NCBI GenBank assembly: GCA_016764535.1
Contig: JAESRR010000197.1
Span: 1-5,753 of the forward strand
Source of the DNA: Cohaesibacteraceae bacterium
Lineage (GTDB): Bacteria > Pseudomonadota > Alphaproteobacteria > Rhizobiales > Cohaesibacteraceae
Length of the DNA: 5,753 nucleotides
Reading direction: 5' to 3'
A program made the position numbers and the translations under genes. Under the pieces are notes generated by a model that was not told where the DNA came from, ran no database searches, and saw only the letters and a program-made list of their open reading frames with translations. This document shows, one piece after another, positions 1 through 5,280 of this stretch (position 1 is the first letter of the stretch; each line of letters starts with the position of its first letter).

Positions 1-150
1 TTTTCATGCCCCGGCATTTCTATGGTGTAATGTAACCCTGCTTTTAATAATGTTTCTTGTAATTTTTCTAGGGAAATATGAGAAGTCATTTCAATAATAA
101 CTTCTTCTTTTTTTAAATCTGCAGTTACTTTAGTAATCTCTTTTAAAACG
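1..150 (-). CDS. Partial HMA (heavy-metal-associated) domain, probably from a Bacteroidota copper P-type ATPase; foreign to the rest of the window
   Basis: The minus-strand frame with codons from 149 down to 3 has no stop and reads as about 49 residues, including KVTADLKKEEVIIEM, SHISLEKLQETLLKAG and HYTIEMPGHE. This resembles the second half of the ferredoxin-like HMA fold found at the N-terminus of CopA-type copper ATPases of Bacteroidota, which typically ends in a YxIHMPGH-like stretch before the next metal-binding segment. The gene runs off the left edge of the window toward its C-terminus. The first half of the domain, including the GMTCxxC metal-binding motif, should lie just above position 150 but is absent; there the sequence becomes an EAL gene on the other strand. 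Codons are strongly AT-biased (AAA, GAA, TTA, ATT), unlike everything to the right. The family call is recalled from pattern, not searched. A short single-domain copper chaperone is the alternative. Confidence 0.6.
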
Positions 151-180
151 ATACCTGTTTTTATTTCAATTAATCTTGCC
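140..180. other. Abrupt join between two unrelated sequences
   Basis: Left of about 150 the sequence is AT-rich and coding on the minus strand for an HMA domain. Right of about 150-163 it codes on the plus strand for an EAL domain, recognisable from the IPVFISINLAEYDLRDKEL stretch onward. Each domain lacks its N-terminal half exactly at the join. The exact base cannot be fixed, because both frames stay open across the boundary and codons near 150-175 would fit either source. Nothing resembling a transposase, inverted-repeat end or target duplication is visible, so a chimeric read or contig is the simplest explanation. Confidence 0.6.
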
Positions 181-705
181 GAATATGATCTTCGCGACAA
201 AGAGTTGCCCGGGTTCATACTCAATGAATTGATCGAGCAGCACATACCACCGGAATGCCTGCAGCTGGAGATTACAGAACACGCGGTGATCAGTGATGTC
301 GAGAGCGCACGCAGCGTTATGGAGCAGCTGAATTCCGAAGGTGTTCGTTTCGCGATTGATGATTTTGGAACCGGTTATTCAAATTTGCAACTGCTGCATC
401 AACTGCCATTCCACACGATGAAGATCGATAGATCATTCACTGCCAAGGTTTTTGAGTTGCGTGAAATACAAACCATTGTTAAAGCGATGGTCGATCTTGG
501 GCATGCATTGAAAATTGAAGTGACCGCCGAAGGCGTTGAAAATATTCAACAGGGTGAAATCTTGCGCAGTATCGGCTGTGATTATGGACAGGGATACCTT
601 TATGGGCATCCGGTTCGTTATGATGTCGAGAATACACTGCCTCGCATTGGCAAAACACCCAAAGAGGAAATATTACCGGTCGCTCCTCCGCGTAAAACCG
701 GATAG
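151..705 (+). CDS. EAL-domain cyclic-di-GMP phosphodiesterase, 5'-truncated
   Basis: EAL domains hydrolyse the second messenger c-di-GMP to pGpG and so favour motility over biofilm growth. The readable frame begins near 151 with ISINLA, which corresponds to the conserved NLS motif, and ends at TAG 703-705. The later catalytic motifs are all present: LEITE (about 265-279), DDFGTG (358-375), KIDRSF (from about 421), AEGVE (529-543) and GQGYLYGHPV (from about 586). The residues known to bind metal or substrate in this half (Asn, Glu, Asp-Asp, Lys, Glu, Gln) are retained, so the intact enzyme was probably active. The first third of the domain, including the EAL signature, is missing at the join, as is any upstream sensor or GGDEF domain. 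A TTG at 205 is an in-frame codon inside the domain, not a credible start. A tail of about 20 residues, rich in Lys and Pro, follows the domain. Confidence 0.88.
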   Translation: MPVFISINLAEYDLRDKELPGFILNELIEQHIPPECLQLEITEHAVISDVESARSVMEQLNSEGVRFAIDDFGTGYSNLQLLHQLPFHTMKIDRSFTAKVFELREIQTIVKAMVDLGHALKIEVTAEGVENIQQGEILRSIGCDYGQGYLYGHPVRYDVENTLPRIGKTPKEEILPVAPPRKTG

Positions 706-803
706 ACCTTTCATTTAAATCCATCCGAATTGACAGAAGCATCTGCAATTCACCTTCAGTTCATGAGCGACCATGTTAGATTGGACGTTTGATGAGATGG
801 ATT

Positions 804-809
804 GAGAGG
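804..809 (+). promoter_or_regulatory. Ribosome binding site of the DUF1176 gene
   Basis: GAGAGG lies five bases before the ATG at 815 and supports that start. The preceding intergenic stretch (706-803) holds no terminator hairpin and no convincing promoter. Confidence 0.6.
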
Positions 810-814
810 CCGAT

Positions 815-1876
815 ATGGCACATGTAATTCCAGCAATATTGGCCGGTTTTCTACTGACAGGGCTGATTGCAGCAACGGCGTTCGCAGCCCCGTTCAGGGA
901 GATTAAAGACATATATGTCTGGTGCTCAAGTGGGCTTACCTGCAATTTGACGATGGAGCCGAAGCAATCCAACGGTCTTTCAACGCTTCAGATTGAGCGG
1001 CGCTCAGGGACATATGATGGACCAACAATCTCCTTCGGATCTTACCCAAAACTGGCGGAGAATAGCATTCTGTCTTTTGAAGTTGACGGGTCCGACATCT
1101 TCACAAAGAGCATTGATGAGTTGCGTTTCAACGAACCCCGGGGAGAGTACACGCTAACTGAACCGGACGATGTTGCGATCCTGCTCGATGCGATGAAAAA
1201 CGGTTCTGTTGTTGGTATTCAGGTTAATAATGGTTCCAGCACCACGACCACCGATTATTCATTATCTGGTGTTGTTGCGGGCCTCATCTTCATCGATGAA
1301 GCGCAAAACCGTCTTGACCAAAGTAACGCATTGCATGTGAAAGGTGATCTGGAACCGCGCATGCCGAATGTCCTTTCCGTTGCGGCGCTGGAGGAATTAC
1401 CATTATCCCTGCATCGCTGGTTTGACGGTGAAAATTCCCCTTGCAGTTTTTATTCAAATTCAAATCGTCTGACTTATGGAGACGGGTTTGTCATCAATAG
1501 TCCATATGGCGCGCTCTATGTCCTGCCCTGTGGAGATGGTGGAGCCTACAACCAGCCATATGCCCTGTTTTATCTCTCGTCATCGGAAGATGCTTTTGCT
1601 GAACGCGTTTCACTGCCTTCAGTAGCCGATACCGGACCTACAGTTCAGACGGATGCGTGGAATGTTTCCTGGGATAATAAAACCCGCGAACTGAGCGCTT
1701 TTTTCAAAGGTAGGGGATTGGGAGATTGCGGCGTTTCAAACATCTGGGCCATGCCGGACAGGGAAAGAGTTGATCTCTTTGTACTAAAAGAAATCAGGTC
1801 CAGGCCGGACTGTGACGGCGATGCTGCCGGTGGCATTGATAACTGGCCACTGGTTTGGCCCACTGCAAAAAACTAA
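815..1876 (+). CDS. DUF1176 family secreted protein of unknown function
   Basis: This is a 353-residue protein with a classic Sec signal peptide. Residues 6-20 are hydrophobic and an AFA-AP cleavage site falls between residues 24 and 25, so the mature protein is expected in the periplasm or outside the cell. I recognise DUF1176 from the N-terminal paired-cysteine segment (VWCSSGLTCNLTM, Cys37 and Cys43) and from the C-terminal signature KGRGLGDCG with a downstream RPDCDGD and a terminal WPLVWPT. The mature chain has six cysteines (37, 43, 210, 239, 305, 333), an even number consistent with disulfide bonding. An SSTTTT run at 141-146 precedes the segment SLSGVVAGLIFIDEAQNRL. The biochemical role of the family is not known to me. 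It appears to be a single transcription unit, and its stop codon overlaps that of the convergent arfB. Confidence 0.82.
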   Translation: MAHVIPAILAGFLLTGLIAATAFAAPFREIKDIYVWCSSGLTCNLTMEPKQSNGLSTLQIERRSGTYDGPTISFGSYPKLAENSILSFEVDGSDIFTKSIDELRFNEPRGEYTLTEPDDVAILLDAMKNGSVVGIQVNNGSSTTTTDYSLSGVVAGLIFIDEAQNRLDQSNALHVKGDLEPRMPNVLSVAALEELPLSLHRWFDGENSPCSFYSNSNRLTYGDGFVINSPYGALYVLPCGDGGAYNQPYALFYLSSSEDAFAERVSLPSVADTGPTVQTDAWNVSWDNKTRELSAFFKGRGLGDCGVSNIWAMPDRERVDLFVLKEIRSRPDCDGDAAGGIDNWPLVWPTAKN

Positions 1877-1909
1877 TCAAGGGAAGGCTTGCCGGAGCGT
1901 AGTTTTTTT
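1867..1909. terminator. Possible AT-stem terminator at the convergent gene ends
   Basis: AAAAAACTA (1867-1875) and TAGTTTTTT (1900-1908) are perfect 9-base inverted arms around a 24-base loop, and seven T residues run from 1903 to 1909. The arms enclose the overlapping stop codons of the DUF1176 gene and arfB. An RNA from the upper strand would end in a U-tract. The stem is AT-rich, the loop is large, and the right arm lies in arfB codons for Lys-Lys-Leu, so this may be coincidence. Confidence 0.25.
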
Positions 1910-2295
1910 ACTGCGCCACGTTTGGTCTTGCTATCCATGCGACGCCTCTTTGATCCCAGCGTCGGTTTGGTTGGTCTTCGGATGGGTTTGCGATAACAGG
2001 CGTCTTTCAAAAGTGCCACAAGCCGCGCCGTCGCATCAGATCTGTTCATTTCCTGCGTCCGATGGCGGTTGGCAGTAATCACAATTACACCGCTCTTGCT
2101 CAAGCGCTGGCCAGCCAGTTGTTCAGCACGATCTCTCACATATTGCGGCAGTGATGGTGATCGCCGGATATCAAAGTGCAATTGAACCGCAGTTGATACC
2201 TTGTTGACGTTTTGCCCTCCTGGTCCCGACGAGCGAATAAATTGCTCGTTCAGTTCGGCCGGGTCGAGTTCAATGTGGTCGGTTATTTTTATCAT
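1873..2295 (-). CDS. arfB: Alternative ribosome-rescue factor ArfB (YaeJ-type peptidyl-tRNA hydrolase)
   Basis: ArfB releases ribosomes stalled at the 3' end of mRNAs lacking a stop codon. It enters the empty mRNA channel with its basic tail and hydrolyses the peptidyl-tRNA. The 140-residue protein has the expected two-part build. A release-factor catalytic domain carries RSSGPGGQNVNKVST (GGQ at residues 26-28), with further family segments LSKSGVIVITAN and HRTQEMNRSDA. A Lys/Arg-rich tail occupies roughly residues 103-136 and contains KPTLGSKRRRMDSKTKRG. The length matches the family, and the absence of the codon-recognition domains of RF1/RF2 excludes those factors. ATG 2295 starts the conserved N-terminus; only a weak GGGT precedes it. 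The TAG stop (1875-1873) overlaps the TAA of the convergent DUF1176 gene. Confidence 0.93.
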   Translation of the reverse strand: MIKITDHIELDPAELNEQFIRSSGPGGQNVNKVSTAVQLHFDIRRSPSLPQYVRDRAEQLAGQRLSKSGVIVITANRHRTQEMNRSDATARLVALLKDACYRKPIRRPTKPTLGSKRRRMDSKTKRGAVKKLRSGKPSLD

Positions 2296-2414
2296 GTTAT
2301 TACCCGGGCAAATACGAACTTGAGGCTTTCAGCTTTGGTGCAGGGGCATTATGGATATACGCAATGCATGGAACAAGGCAAGTAAAACGCCTGTTGTCGC
2401 TGTGAAAGCTGGAC

Positions 2415-3599
2415 ATGAACCCAAATTATGATGTCGTAATAATTGGCGCAGGTGCTGCCGGTTTGATGTGCGCAGCCGAAGCGGGCAAGCGTGGCAAGTC
2501 TGTATTGCTGATTGATCATGCCAAAAAGATCGGTGAAAAAATAAGAATTTCCGGTGGCGGGCGATGCAATTTTACCAATTCAAATACCAGTCCGGCCAAC
2601 TTCATTTCGGCCAACCCAAGGTTTTGTATTTCTGCACTCAAACAATTCACCCAACATGATTTCATCGCAAGGGTAAAAGTTGCCGATATCGCCTTTCATG
2701 AGAAGACCCTGGGGCAATTGTTCTGCGATGGCAGCGCATTGCAGATTATCACTATGTTGCTGGATGATCTTGATAAAGCGGGAGTTACTTTGGCGCGGGC
2801 AACAATTGTTCACAAGGTCTCGCGCCTTGAAGATCAAACCTGGCAGCTCGACACCTCCGGCGGAAGTATCAATACGGCATCTCTGGTTATCGCCAGCGGT
2901 GGCAAATCCATACCCAAGATTGGCGCGACCGGCTTTGGCTTTGAAATTGCAAGGCAATTTGACATCAATGTATTGCCGACCAGAGCCGGGCTGGTTCCCC
3001 TGACATTTGATGGTGCGATCCTCGAGATGACAGAAAACCTGTCGGGTGTTTCGCTTGATGTTGATGTGACGTGCCGCAAAAAGACTTTTAGTGAAGCCAT
3101 GTTATTCACCCACAGGGGCCTTTCCGGACCGGCGATCTTGCAGATTTCCAGTTATTGGGAAGAAAGCGAGGACATTGTCATTGATTGCCTGCCAGGCAAG
3201 GATGCATTTGAAATTCTCAAGGAAGCGCGCGATCAACATCCCAAACGTATTCTGGCCAATCATCTGGGATTTATGGTGCCCAAACGCCTTGCCTCGGTCA
3301 TCATTCCTGAACTGAAATTCTTTGGTACGCTCGCAGATCAGTCAGACAAAAAACTTCGTAAACTGGCAGACAGGTTGCAAAAGTGGCGCATCAGGCCAAA
3401 GGGAACGGAAGGGTACAGAACAGCTGAAGTAACACTTGGTGGTGTGGACACAAAACAATTGTCTTCAAAGACAATGGAAGTCAAAACACTTCCTGGATTG
3501 TATTTCATCGGTGAGGTCGTGGATGTCACCGGATATCTTGGCGGCTATAATTTCCAGTGGGCCTGGTCATCCGGGTTTGCAGCCGGGCAAGCCGTTTAG
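2415..3599 (+). CDS. NAD(P)/FAD-dependent oxidoreductase, HI0933/YhiN/BaiN family
   Basis: This is a 394-residue cytosolic flavoprotein of the HI0933-like family, at full family length. Residues 6-16 form the FAD-binding Rossmann motif (DVVIIGAGAAG) and are followed by the family signature ISGGGRCNFTN (45-55). The middle contains SLVIASGGKSIPKIGATGFG and the FTHRGLSGPAILQIS segment. The C-terminus has the second FAD-contact region, IGEVVDVTGYLGGYNFQWAW, from about 365. An in-frame TGA at 2403-2405 makes ATG 2415 the first possible start; the ribosome site is poor (GGA only one base upstream). The physiological substrate of most members is unknown. The name BaiN comes from a proposed bile-acid role in gut clostridia that should not be carried over to this organism. 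It is divergent from arfB across 119 bases in which I see no clear promoter. Confidence 0.9.
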   Translation: MNPNYDVVIIGAGAAGLMCAAEAGKRGKSVLLIDHAKKIGEKIRISGGGRCNFTNSNTSPANFISANPRFCISALKQFTQHDFIARVKVADIAFHEKTLGQLFCDGSALQIITMLLDDLDKAGVTLARATIVHKVSRLEDQTWQLDTSGGSINTASLVIASGGKSIPKIGATGFGFEIARQFDINVLPTRAGLVPLTFDGAILEMTENLSGVSLDVDVTCRKKTFSEAMLFTHRGLSGPAILQISSYWEESEDIVIDCLPGKDAFEILKEARDQHPKRILANHLGFMVPKRLASVIIPELKFFGTLADQSDKKLRKLADRLQKWRIRPKGTEGYRTAEVTLGGVDTKQLSSKTMEVKTLPGLYFIGEVVDVTGYLGGYNFQWAWSSGFAAGQAV

Positions 3600-3632
3600 T
3601 CCGGGGCATTGCTTGTAGGTCTGGGCATTAAA

Positions 3633-3652
3633 GGGGTTCCCGAAAGAACCCC
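3633..3652. terminator. Hairpin terminator between the flavoprotein and RidA-family genes
   Basis: GGGGTTC (3633-3639) pairs perfectly with GAACCCC (3646-3652) around a 6-base loop, CCGAAA. It lies between two convergent genes that stop at 3599 and 3662. On the minus strand the stem is followed by TTTAAT, a short U-tract, so it best suits the RidA-family gene. On the plus strand no T-run follows, so termination of the flavoprotein transcript would be weak or factor-dependent. Confidence 0.6.
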
Positions 3653-3661
3653 CAACATTGA

Positions 3662-4006
3662 TTACACGGAAGCAGTAATCATGATTTCTACATAAAAGCC
3701 GGGAGCTGCCAGCTTTGATTCGCCACAACAACGTGCCGGTGTGTTGCCTTCAACAACCCAAGCGTCCCAAACGCCGTTCATTTCCTCGAAATATGCCATA
3801 TCGGAAAGCCAGATTTCGCCCTTGATCGCATTTTTCTTGCTGGTACCGGCTTTTTCCAGCAGCGCATCAATTTTGCCCAGAATGGTTTTGGTTTGATCAG
3901 CAACGCTGTCTCCCGCATTGCCAACCTGGCCGGAAAGATAAACAGTGTTGTTATGAACAACTGCACCGCTCATGCGCGGGCCCACATCAATACGATTAAT
4001 GCTCAT
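3662..4006 (-). CDS. RidA family protein (YjgF/YER057c/UK114), probable enamine/imine deaminase
   Basis: RidA-type proteins hydrolyse reactive 2-aminoacrylate and related enamine/imine intermediates released by PLP enzymes, usually as homotrimers with active sites at subunit interfaces. The 114-residue protein begins MSINRIDVGPRMSGAVVHNN and continues TVYLSGQVG, the standard N-terminal region of a common short Rid subgroup. The family arginine that binds the substrate carboxylate is present in TPARCC (Arg92), followed by the closing strand YVEIMITASV with Glu107. Two adjacent cysteines (93-94) follow the arginine. The frame is open 17 codons further upstream to 4057. I chose ATG 4006 because AAAGGA sits six bases before it and because homologues start here. 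Which Rid subgroup it belongs to, and its true substrate, cannot be told. It is divergent from mmcB. Confidence 0.88.
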   Translation of the reverse strand: MSINRIDVGPRMSGAVVHNNTVYLSGQVGNAGDSVADQTKTILGKIDALLEKAGTSKKNAIKGEIWLSDMAYFEEMNGVWDAWVVEGNTPARCCGESKLAAPGFYVEIMITASV

Positions 4007-4012
4007 GGATTT

Positions 4013-4018
4013 TCCTTT
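4013..4018 (-). promoter_or_regulatory. Ribosome binding site of the RidA-family gene
   Basis: AAAGGA on the minus strand lies six bases before the ATG at 4006-4004. It decides the start in favour of the 114-residue form over the longer open frame beginning at 4057. Confidence 0.7.
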
Positions 4019-4050
4019 GAATTGTCTGGAGAGGGACGTGAAGTGAAGCG

Positions 4051-4083
4051 TTGGCAAAACCTGTATAGGCTTTTGTATATATT
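4051..4083 (+). promoter_or_regulatory. Possible promoter of mmcB
   Basis: TTGGCA (4051-4056) matches the -35 consensus at five of six positions. It is followed by an AT-rich block, TGTATATATT (4074-4083). The hexamer at ideal 17-base spacing, TGTATA, is a poor -10, while the better TATATT lies 21 bases away, so the element is only tentative. No GTTC-N7-GTTC LexA-type site was seen between 4007 and 4101. Confidence 0.3.
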
Positions 4084-4101
4084 TACCAGAGGCAGAGCCT
4101 G

Positions 4102-4587
4102 ATGGAGCAAAGCAAACAATATGAAGGTCTGCAGGTTCCTGCCGATGGCAGGCAGTCGGAAACAGCTCTGCGAATTCAAAAAGGTACCTGCCGTCATCTG
4201 CGGACGCTGGGTTTTTCCACCCTGCCGGAGCTCACCTTAAAATCAGGGCGTCGGGCAGATTTGATATCAATCAACGACAAGGGTGAAATCTGGATCATCG
4301 AAATTAAATCCAGCATTGAGGATTTCAGGATCGATCAAAAATGGCCGGAATATCGCGATTATTGCGACCGGTTTTTCTTTGCGACGATTGCAGACGTGCC
4401 GGAAGAAATTTTCCCGCAGAGTGAAGGTTTTATTCTGGCGGATGAGTACGGCGCGGATATCTTGCGCGATGCACCATTGGTGAAACTTGCAGCGGCCCGG
4501 CGCAAGGCGGTCACCTTGCGGTTTGGGCAAGCTGCCGCAAACAGGTTGCATCGTTTGACAGATCCAACACTCAGCGAATTATTGTAA
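4102..4587 (+). CDS. mmcB: MmcB family DNA repair protein
   Basis: MmcB proteins are small putative nucleases of the PD-(D/E)XK fold, named from a DNA-damage-inducible alphaproteobacterial gene linked to mitomycin C resistance. This 161-residue protein has the family's conserved entry DGRQSETALRIQKG (15-28). The candidate catalytic core is ELTLKSGRRADL (Glu43, Asp53) followed by IWIIEIKSS (Glu67, Lys69). Next comes DFRIDQKWPEYRDYCDRFFF and later ADEYGADILRDAPL. The Asp...Glu-x-Lys arrangement on consecutive strands is what the fold predicts for metal binding and cleavage. Its first 14 residues are variable. ATG 4102 has AGAGG about nine bases upstream. The gene is convergent with actR, with 29 bases between the stops and no hairpin there. 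Biochemical activity is inferred from family knowledge. Confidence 0.9.
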   Translation: MEQSKQYEGLQVPADGRQSETALRIQKGTCRHLRTLGFSTLPELTLKSGRRADLISINDKGEIWIIEIKSSIEDFRIDQKWPEYRDYCDRFFFATIADVPEEIFPQSEGFILADEYGADILRDAPLVKLAAARRKAVTLRFGQAAANRLHRLTDPTLSELL

Positions 4588-4616
4588 ATCGCGGCGTTGA
4601 AGTCGAACCAGTTGTT

Positions 4617-5174
4617 TCATCGCGGAGCACGCTTGGCCAGAATACGTTGCAATGTGCGGCGATGCATATTTAACCGGCGCGCGGTTTCGGAAACATTGCG
4701 ATTACACATTTCATAAATCCGCTGAATATGTTCCCAGCGCACCCGATCAGCCGACATCGGGTTTTCCGGTGGCAGTGCTTTTTCACCACCGCGTCGGGTC
4801 AGGGCAGCGAATACATCATCAGCGTCAGCGGGTTTGGCAAGGTAATCGGTTGCACCCAGTTTAACAGCTGTCACAGCAGTTGCGATATTTCCGTATCCGG
4901 TGAGCATAATGCTGCGTGCATCGGGTGCGTATCGGCGCAAATACTCAATAACATCAAGTCCGTTACCATCGCCTAGCCGCATATCTACCACAGCAAAATG
5001 TGGCGGGTTGTGGGTAGCTTTGGCTTTCCCCTCTGCAACACTTTCGGCAGTTTCGACCTGAAATCCACGTGTCTCCATCGCCCGCGCCAGTCGCGTCAGG
5101 AAGATATGATCATCATCGACGATCAACAGACGGTTATTTTCGCCTGTGAACATTTGAGCTTCTGTGTCGGTCAT
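4617..5174 (-). CDS. actR: Redox response regulator ActR/RegA/PrrA
   Basis: This is the DNA-binding partner of the ActS/RegB/PrrB kinase. The family controls respiration, nitrogen and carbon metabolism, or photosynthesis genes in response to redox state. The 185-residue protein has a receiver domain with acidic pocket residues in LLIVDDD (Asp20, Asp21), phosphoacceptor Asp64 in VVDMRLGDGNG, Thr92 in LTGYG, and Lys114 in LAKPAD. A linker contains the Pro-Pro of ALPPENPMS. The C-terminal Fis-type helix-turn-helix (about 159-180) reads NVSETARRLNMHRRTLQRIL, essentially the family consensus. The frame is open to 5348. I prefer ATG 5174 because AAGGA precedes it by nine bases, the resulting length fits the family, and the extra upstream residues look non-coding. 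ATG 5204 is possible but has no ribosome site. It is downstream of actS with a 106-base gap. Confidence 0.93.
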   Translation of the reverse strand: MTDTEAQMFTGENNRLLIVDDDHIFLTRLARAMETRGFQVETAESVAEGKAKATHNPPHFAVVDMRLGDGNGLDVIEYLRRYAPDARSIMLTGYGNIATAVTAVKLGATDYLAKPADADDVFAALTRRGGEKALPPENPMSADRVRWEHIQRIYEMCNRNVSETARRLNMHRRTLQRILAKRAPR

Positions 5175-5183
5175 CGGGTGCGA

Positions 5184-5188
5184 TCCTT
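5184..5188 (-). promoter_or_regulatory. Ribosome binding site of actR
   Basis: AAGGA on the minus strand lies nine bases before the ATG at 5174-5172. It supports this start over the in-frame ATG at 5204, which has no such element. Confidence 0.65.
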
Positions 5189-5217
5189 CATCTGATGCGG
5201 CCATGGACACTACGACA

Positions 5218-5247
5218 ATATTATTGCAACAAACCCGATCTGTCCAA
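5218..5247 (-). promoter_or_regulatory. Possible actR promoter with a small palindrome over the -10
   Basis: On the minus strand, TGGACA or the overlapping TTGGAC (within 5241-5247) could serve as -35. AATAAT (5225-5220, five of six to consensus) or TAATAT (5223-5218) could serve as -10, with 15-17 bases between. The -10 region falls in CAATA-A-TATTG (5226-5216), an 11-base palindrome that might be an operator. TTGGAC is repeated in tandem (5253-5242). A start near 5212 would leave a leader of about 40 bases before ATG 5174. Confidence 0.35.
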
Positions 5248-5280
5248 GTCCAAACATGCATGCGACAATTGGGGTCAGGA

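Noticed and set aside
1..180. Horizontally acquired copper-resistance gene next to an EAL gene
   Set aside because: Only half of one HMA domain is present, with no metal-binding CxxC, no mobile-element boundary and no remnant of the gene's start. A chimeric join explains this more simply.
730..735. Perfect TTGACA -35 hexamer upstream of the DUF1176 gene
   Set aside because: At 16-18 bases downstream there is no acceptable -10 hexamer. A TGTTAGATT at 774-782 could be an extended -10, but it lies too far away to pair with it.
2296..2414. Small gene or RNA in the arfB/flavoprotein divergent gap
   Set aside because: No start with a ribosome site, no stable hairpin with a T-run and no clear promoter pair was found in these 119 bases. 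They are most likely just a leader and promoter region that I cannot resolve.
4007..4057. 17-residue N-terminal extension of the RidA-family protein
   Set aside because: The conserved family N-terminus begins at ATG 4006, which has a strong AAAGGA six bases upstream. The extension is just open frame.
4138..4152. CCTGCC-GAT-GGCAGG inverted repeat at the start of mmcB
   Set aside because: It is inside the coding region with a 3-base loop and no T-run, and it encodes conserved-looking residues leading into DGRQSE. It is probably chance from codon use.
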